64,000 nucleotides of DNA. Source: Mimachlamys varia (taxonomy: Eukaryota > Mollusca > Bivalvia > Pectinida > Pectinidae). The notes beneath the pieces are model-generated. The model saw only the letters and a list, made by a program, of their open reading frames with translations. It did no database searches and was not told the origin of the DNA. Positions 58,945-64,000 of the stretch are shown here, one piece after another. The stretch spans positions 1,587,501-1,651,500 of the forward strand of contig OX392530.1 of NCBI GenBank assembly GCA_947623455.1. Direction: 5' to 3'. Made by a program: the position numbers and the translations under genes. Positions within the stretch are counted from its first letter, which is position 1; each line of letters starts with the position of its first letter.

Positions 58945-59349
58945 TGCTTTAGTGATACCTCCCTAGTATGTTTTTGTTTAAACTATTGTGCGCAAATGAG
59001 ACTTCATTTCGACGAAAGACTAATCATTGCAATTTTTCTTATATCATATTTGTTTGGTGTTATGGTTTCTTTCACATGTGTTGTAACCATTGCCGAAATT
59101 ATGTTTAATCTGAATATACTGGAATTAAGTAAATAATCGATCAATTATAAAACGACAGATATTCATTTGAAGCTAAATATACTAACAACAAAGAAACAAA
59201 GAAGAATCCTAATTTCAAAGTATATATATCATTTAACACTTAACATTTGTACACGTAAAATTCAACATGTGTACACGTAACATTCAACATGTGTACACGT
59301 AACAACAATGTATCAACGAAAAAACTGTAAGGCTCAATCAATTATATAA

Positions 59350-59590
59350 AGATGACGTACTGTAACACACACATATGCTGCACCTTTTAAATTTAGTAAT
59401 AGATACAGTATGTCGAAAAAATGAAATAAACGCCAACTGTTTCGTCCTCCTAGGACTCATCAGTGATGCTAGGGGCCAAAAGGTTGAAATCCAACATGTC
59501 TAAACAGAGAGGGGTAAGGTGCATAAAACCCCTTTAATTTATTAATTTAGAAAATGAAACTAATTCTATATAAATTAAACTAAGATACAC
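59350..59590 (-). mobile_element. Retrozyme-like element with damaged hammerhead
   Basis: On the minus strand: GCATCA-CTGATGA-GTCC-TAGGA-GGAC-GAAACAG at 59431-59467. The core halves and stem II are intact, but about 7 nt of stem III and the cleavage site are deleted relative to the 54.8-kb copy, so it should not cleave. It shares the end GATGACGTACTGTAACACAC and the AGGGGCCAAAAGGTTG flank. Confidence 0.7.
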
Positions 59591-60870
59591 GATTGAAAAA
59601 TACCTGTAATTTAAATGACCCTCTGTTATACATATTTCGTTATTGTAAATGAAATGTTAAGCCCGACCTAAGCTCCGTCCTGTTATTACTACTATTTATA
59701 TGATCACTTTTCCCGAATAAACAACGCACAAAAGACCACTACAAACACCTACAATGTATGAACGGCAAACCATGCCATGAATACAGACCTTTCGTATTTA
59801 ACCCGTTTGTGTTTGACCGATACTTATTTATACAATGGTAGATAATTAAACAACTACCCCATCCCTGTCGACGTGGTCAGCAAAACTTCTTATTGTTTAT
59901 GGACAACATCTAATCGATATACCTTCATATGAAAACAAAAAAAAGGCAGACAAGATATTGTCAACCAGAAATTCAATAATTCGTACCATATCTTCCTCAG
60001 TATATTTCAGCCTAGCTTTTGTTGTGTTTTTTGCTATGATTCAATCGCCGTCCACCTTTCTTTGAAAAGAAAGCACTCATAATGAAAGGCCGAAGACGTT
60101 ATTTCAGTTTGGTATGTGGTATGGTAGTGTACAGGATGGAAAAAATCAAATGTATTGAAAGACGAAACATTTTTGAGAAGGGGTGCTCAAGACTGTTCAA
60201 AAGATCTTTCGAGTTTTTTAAAACCCAAATCCCGTCAATGCCACTCAGGACTTTTCCTGTAAATTTTCTTGGAGAAAAATTACTAACACACTGACATGTG
60301 AGTGTAATTATGCTGTAATAATGACAATATGTATAAGTGCGTGATGCCGATTGATCATTTATAAGAAAATAACATAGATATTTGCACTGTATCAGCGGTG
60401 AACATCTTTAAAAGCATTGGGATTTAATTAACATTGAGCGAATATTGATCATTCCGGCGAATAACGAAAAGTTAGAATGGGCGAAAAATATCCCATAATA
60501 CATAATAATTACTTGGGAAGCGTAAAGTTAATGAAAAACTATGAAAAGACAATTAAAGTCAAAGACTTGTGAGATGTTTTGTATCTAAATATTTTAAAAG
60601 TGAAATGTAAGGACACAATGCCAACCCTTTAGGTCAAGACAACATAGCAAATTAAAATCCACAGAGAAACATGAATACAGAAAACTCTTGACTCAGCTGT
60701 TAGCATGGGATGTTTGTTCTCAACATATTTGTTTTGACTTATAATAACCCAAACGAGATCCAAACCTGTCCATGTAAGCAGAAATGAGTGTTATAAGGAC
60801 AAAATACCTTGCTGTATCGATCAGGACCATTTGAACCACAATCACTTTAAGGTTGATCAACGTTATAAAG

Positions 60871-62235
60871 ATGCGGGGACTGAAATTTCCAACACCAAAA
60901 TTACTGAGGCAGTATCCTATCAAGCTGCGTTTCACTTTTTCTGTGATAGGGATTTTTATCGTATTAAACTTATATATGAGTGGAATCATCACAACAAAAA
61001 TCCAAAATTCGAAGGATGGCCTCGTGCGAGTGCAGGACTTGAACAAGAACAAAATACAAGTTCAACCAGAACAGGAAGAAATAAGTATAAGACAGATAGG
61101 ACAGTTTCCGGACAAAGAGACCAACCAAGAACATAATGGAAGGAGAGAACTCCAAAACAATGGGCAAAGGGAACTTCAAAGTAATGAAGTGAATGTTCAG
61201 CTAGAAGCAAACAAGTTCGCTCTACTGGACGTCAATATAGATTTACAAAATGCTCAAAAGAATTACACGTTTTCGCCGGAGAACTATCCGTGTAATGTAA
61301 ATATGACTAGGATTTTGCACCAATATGAGACGAAAGGATTTGTGGATGAGCGGCCTATCAATAGGTTTGATTACAGCTACATCGTCAATCCAAATCATAT
61401 TTGCAAGACACCTGGGAACATAAAAGTGCTCTTTGTCGTTAAAAGTGGCCCAGATCACTCTCTACGTCGACGAACCATTCGAGAAACGTGGGCTAACACG
61501 AAACGATTTCCATCAATTCGCATTGTTTTCTCTTTCGGATTTCCAAAGAACAGCACATTTCTGCAAGCTTTGCTGGATGAATCTACGACATACAATGATA
61601 TTCTCGTTGTAAAAGATTATGTTGATACTTACTATAACCTGACCCTGAAGACAATGAGTGGGATGAATTGGGCGGTTACTCACTGTGCACGTGCCAGGTA
61701 CGTAGTGTCCGTTGATGACGACATTTACGTCGCGCCAGACCTACTGCTGAGTTTTCTTGACAGACATGAAGTGCGGAAAGTGGATAAACTCTTTTCCGGG
61801 CACCTGTTGATCAACCCAAAGCCAATTAGAAATCCCAAAGATAAATGGATGGTTTCCCTGTCCGAATATCCTTTTCAGAATTATCCAAATTATAATTTTG
61901 GGGGATTTATTCTCATGTCAATGTCAACAGTGAAATCCTTTACCGTAGCAGCTTTGTATACCAGGTTGTATAAGTTTGAGGACGTGTATTTGGGAATACT
62001 GGCGGCCAAGATTGGAATAGAGGCCACAAATAACGGCTATATTAATTCGTGGAAATCGTTCACTGTGTCGGAATCATTCAAGATTATTATTGCTTCTCAT
62101 TCCTATGGTGACCAAAAAGACTTACAGAGAGCTTGGGATTGTCATTTAAGTATTTTGGACCAGGAAGACGATAAGTCAATTTTCTGTGAATCTGAGATAG
62201 ACAACATTGCTGGCTGGAGGAAACGTGAAATTTAA
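60871..62235 (+). CDS. GT31 beta-1,3-galactosyltransferase-like enzyme, copy B
   Basis: Near-identical paralogue of the gene at 52.5 kb: same TM anchor, stem, RRRTIRETWA, VDDDIYV and EDVYLG motifs; 454 aa. It differs by scattered substitutions and by its C-terminus. A 30-bp in-frame deletion removes ten residues after SIFC, and a 2-nt deletion shifts the last few codons, so the protein ends GWRKREI instead of GWMENVKFNS. All catalytic motifs lie upstream of the change, so activity is plausible but not assured. Start chosen as for copy A. Expected in the Golgi membrane. Confidence 0.92.
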   Translation: MRGLKFPTPKLLRQYPIKLRFTFSVIGIFIVLNLYMSGIITTKIQNSKDGLVRVQDLNKNKIQVQPEQEEISIRQIGQFPDKETNQEHNGRRELQNNGQRELQSNEVNVQLEANKFALLDVNIDLQNAQKNYTFSPENYPCNVNMTRILHQYETKGFVDERPINRFDYSYIVNPNHICKTPGNIKVLFVVKSGPDHSLRRRTIRETWANTKRFPSIRIVFSFGFPKNSTFLQALLDESTTYNDILVVKDYVDTYYNLTLKTMSGMNWAVTHCARARYVVSVDDDIYVAPDLLLSFLDRHEVRKVDKLFSGHLLINPKPIRNPKDKWMVSLSEYPFQNYPNYNFGGFILMSMSTVKSFTVAALYTRLYKFEDVYLGILAAKIGIEATNNGYINSWKSFTVSESFKIIIASHSYGDQKDLQRAWDCHLSILDQEDDKSIFCESEIDNIAGWRKREI

Positions 62236-62377
62236 CTCATAATTACAGAATTGAATGATAAGGGTTTTTTTTTATTTCATTTTACTTTCGACAAATTCAC
62301 AATGTCATTAACACCTTCACCAACATTTAAATTTTTTTTTTTTTGTAAATTGTTTATATGGTTTGCATAGATTCCAA

Positions 62378-62885
62378 CTTAATTAATAATAATCATAACA
62401 ATATACAATATTTGATATAGCGCGCTATCTAGCTAACATAAGCCACTCTAAAGCGCTTTACAGTACATAGATATACAATTCTTATACAATCAATACAATT
62501 AACACAAACAGTTATATCATATACAATTCTGAGGAGTTCGCAGGAGCTGCCTTATCGGACGCTAACTACTTGTCCTATACCACCTGGCTAATATCTCCAT
62601 ATGTGTGTGTATGTATGCGTGTGTGCTGGAGATGAAATGTGTTCTGTTTGTAGTGGGACCGTGTTTCCAACGGCATCTTTTATAGTGCCACCACACTTGA
62701 ATGCTACATCACAGATACTGCAACATCCACCTCAGACCATTTTATACTCCACCTGGGTTTTTGGAGTTGTGTGGGCAGGAGAAAAACACTTTCTCTGAAT
62801 GTTCCATGCGTTTGACGATTACAGGGATCGAACCCCGGCCGCCTGCATGGAAGGCCGAAGTGTTAACCACTCGACCAGTCCGCCC
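62378..62885 (-). mobile_element. tRNA-derived SINE, ~505 bp
   Basis: The 5' head at 62885 (minus strand) is tRNA-like, and the 3' tail is an ATT-rich stretch at about 62378-62400. The body includes AAAGCGCTTTAGAGTGG. Unit 1 has the empty site. Flanking sequence is AT-rich, so a target duplication cannot be fixed precisely. Confidence 0.8.
62823..62885 (-). repeat. tRNA-like head of the SINE
   Basis: Reads GGGCGGACTGGTCGAGTGG (box A-like), then GGCCTTCCATGCAGG, resembling a tRNA-Gly(UCC) anticodon arm, then GGGGTTCGATCCC (box B). The acceptor stem does not close (GGGCGGA versus TGTAATC), so it is a Pol III promoter region and not a working tRNA. Confidence 0.8.
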
Positions 62886-63334
62886 ATAATTTATCATTTA
62901 TTGTACATATATTTACAGTCATTAACTAGCTACGGTAGAAGTAATATAGGCAATGTCTTGTAATAATTATAAGTTTCATAATTGAACAAATATGTAATTT
63001 GTTTTATAAGTTTTCAGGTAAGCTGATTAAACCACAGTAACAGTTACTTAAATATTATTTCAATGCACTTGAAGAAAATAGGCGGCGTCATCATAACGTT
63101 TCACTTTTATGATGTCGCGTGGCGCTTTATTTATAGGCCGCATCTTTGCTCATAAAAAATGCAATTTTAAAATGTGTTGAAATTTTCTAAAAAATAAGTA
63201 AAATAAATATTCGGCCATCGAAGAGATGAGCCATTTTCCGCCAATACCTGTTGTGTCATTTTCACTGAGTAAACAGAGCTTGCTGTCCTATAAGATGTCC
63301 GGGTTGAGCAAGAGAAGTGCAGGTGAAAAATAAA

Positions 63335-63720
63335 GATTTACATGGAAACCCATTGCAAAAGTACAAGAAAATAAGACAAGGTATTCTGTAAGAGTATGCA
63401 TCTTTTTCTTTATTGACGACACCCGCCATGTAAATCTTGGTCAAATCCCTCCAAAGTGAAAACTGAGGCATCATTCTCAATCACAACAAACTTCATATCA
63501 TACAAGGATGTAAATGCTTTAATGATAAAAAGTTGGCGACCATAAAACTTTCTCATAGTCTTCATCAACCTGTATAAGTTTGTTCGTCAGCAACTGACAT
63601 CTATCACGAAAACATCGATATTCAGAGCCCTAGAATAACGAATCAACTGCGACATGTAAACACCATTTGATGGAGAAGCAGTGATGTTACTGTCATAACA
63701 ACTAGAATACTACTCTGAAT
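63335..63720 (+). repeat. Dispersed family X, forward copy in unit 2
   Basis: Contains GATTTACATGGAAACCC, CGACACCCGCCATGTAAATC, GAGGCATCATTCTCAATCAC, CATAGTCTTCATCAACCTGT and GAAGCAGTGATGTTACTGTC. It corresponds to 54238-54690 and its outer 5' block has been replaced. Confidence 0.72.
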
Positions 63721-63854
63721 GCTGAAAGAACAGGAATCTAATCGCATTATTAAACATTCCATGATATCATTTTTTACCGTTTAAATACACCGTTGAAAAT
63801 GACAGTCATATTAGTCTGAAGTGGTAAATACCATTTTTGTTATTTTGACAGTTT

Positions 63855-64000
63855 GTGTGATATGAAGATGGGCGTTTTCGTGTATGCTTATTAGTGTACT
63901 TACTTGTTGTTATTGACAATGATGACTTAGTTTTCATTTTAAGGACTTGCTGTTTACTTAGATGGCTGGTGTCGTCGATGAAACAGAGGACATTAACTCT
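63855..64000 (-). repeat. Dispersed family X, reverse copy, cut by window end
   Basis: ATATGAAGATGGGCGTTTTC, TAGATGGCTGGTGTCGTCGA, GATGAAACAGAGGAC. It corresponds to 55395 onward in unit 1. Confidence 0.7.

Larger units (their letters stand above)
59854..64000 (+). repeat. Segmental duplication, unit 2 (runs off the window)
   Basis: Direct copy of unit 1 offset by about 8.39 kb at the GT31 gene. It starts with CCCCATCCCTGTCGACGT, only 11 bp into the hAT-like end. Differences from unit 1: a SINE insertion, about 250 bp of unrelated sequence at 63.08-63.33 kb, no retrozyme-like insertion, and an extra 20-odd bp upstream of the gene. Confidence 0.88.

Noticed and set aside
62811..62885. Functional tRNA gene on the minus strand
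   Set aside because: Boxes A and B are present but the acceptor stem does not pair and a ~430-bp body follows; it is a SINE head.

Overview
The window looks like nuclear DNA of a lophotrochozoan animal, most probably a bivalve mollusc. It is AT-rich and intron-rich, holds a DEG/ENaC channel gene and a tandem family of GT31 glycosyltransferase genes, and is full of short non-autonomous elements. Some of these carry hammerhead ribozymes, as reported for bivalve retrozymes. The taxonomic call is inference; no marker gene is present.

Layout. 1-6.2 kb: no gene; scattered repeats (a fold-back element with 9-bp direct repeats, a decayed tRNA-like SINE head, a 760-bp dispersed repeat). 6.22-19.44 kb: a ten-exon DEG/ENaC channel gene on the + strand, reconstructed exon by exon with every splice phase consistent (2790 nt, 929 aa). 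It has N-terminal HG, TM1, FPAVTIC, the Cys-rich ectodomain, and TM2 with GAS. One 1.4-kb exon adds about 430 mostly helical residues between the Cys-rich domain and TM2, which ordinary family members lack. Three of its nine introns contain tandem repeats that copy the exon-intron junction itself: the donor of intron 2 (44 bp x 8), the donor of intron 4 (about 57 bp x 4-5, diverged) and the acceptor of intron 8 (about 115 bp, 17 decoy acceptors before the real one).

19.4-40.3 kb: a 66-bp minisatellite and then an 18.3-kb array of about 570 copies of a 32-bp satellite, interrupted by a duplicate of its own left flank. 40.3-43.2 kb: a 5'-truncated, frameshifted L1/Tx1-like LINE fragment abutting the satellite. 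43.2-51.5 kb: a MITE, a dead GT31 copy, a 30-bp minisatellite and a hAT-like element.

51.5-64 kb: two near-identical intronless GT31 (beta-1,3-galactosyltransferase-like) genes in a direct segmental duplication offset by about 8.4 kb, the second running off the window. The duplication works as a natural experiment: a tRNA-derived SINE is present only in unit 2 and a hammerhead-bearing retrozyme-like element only in unit 1, each with the matching empty site in the other unit.

The channel and the glycosyltransferases do not look functionally linked. The most unusual observations are the junction-spanning repeats in one gene, its huge ectodomain insertion, and the 44-nt hammerhead motif with an intact core.
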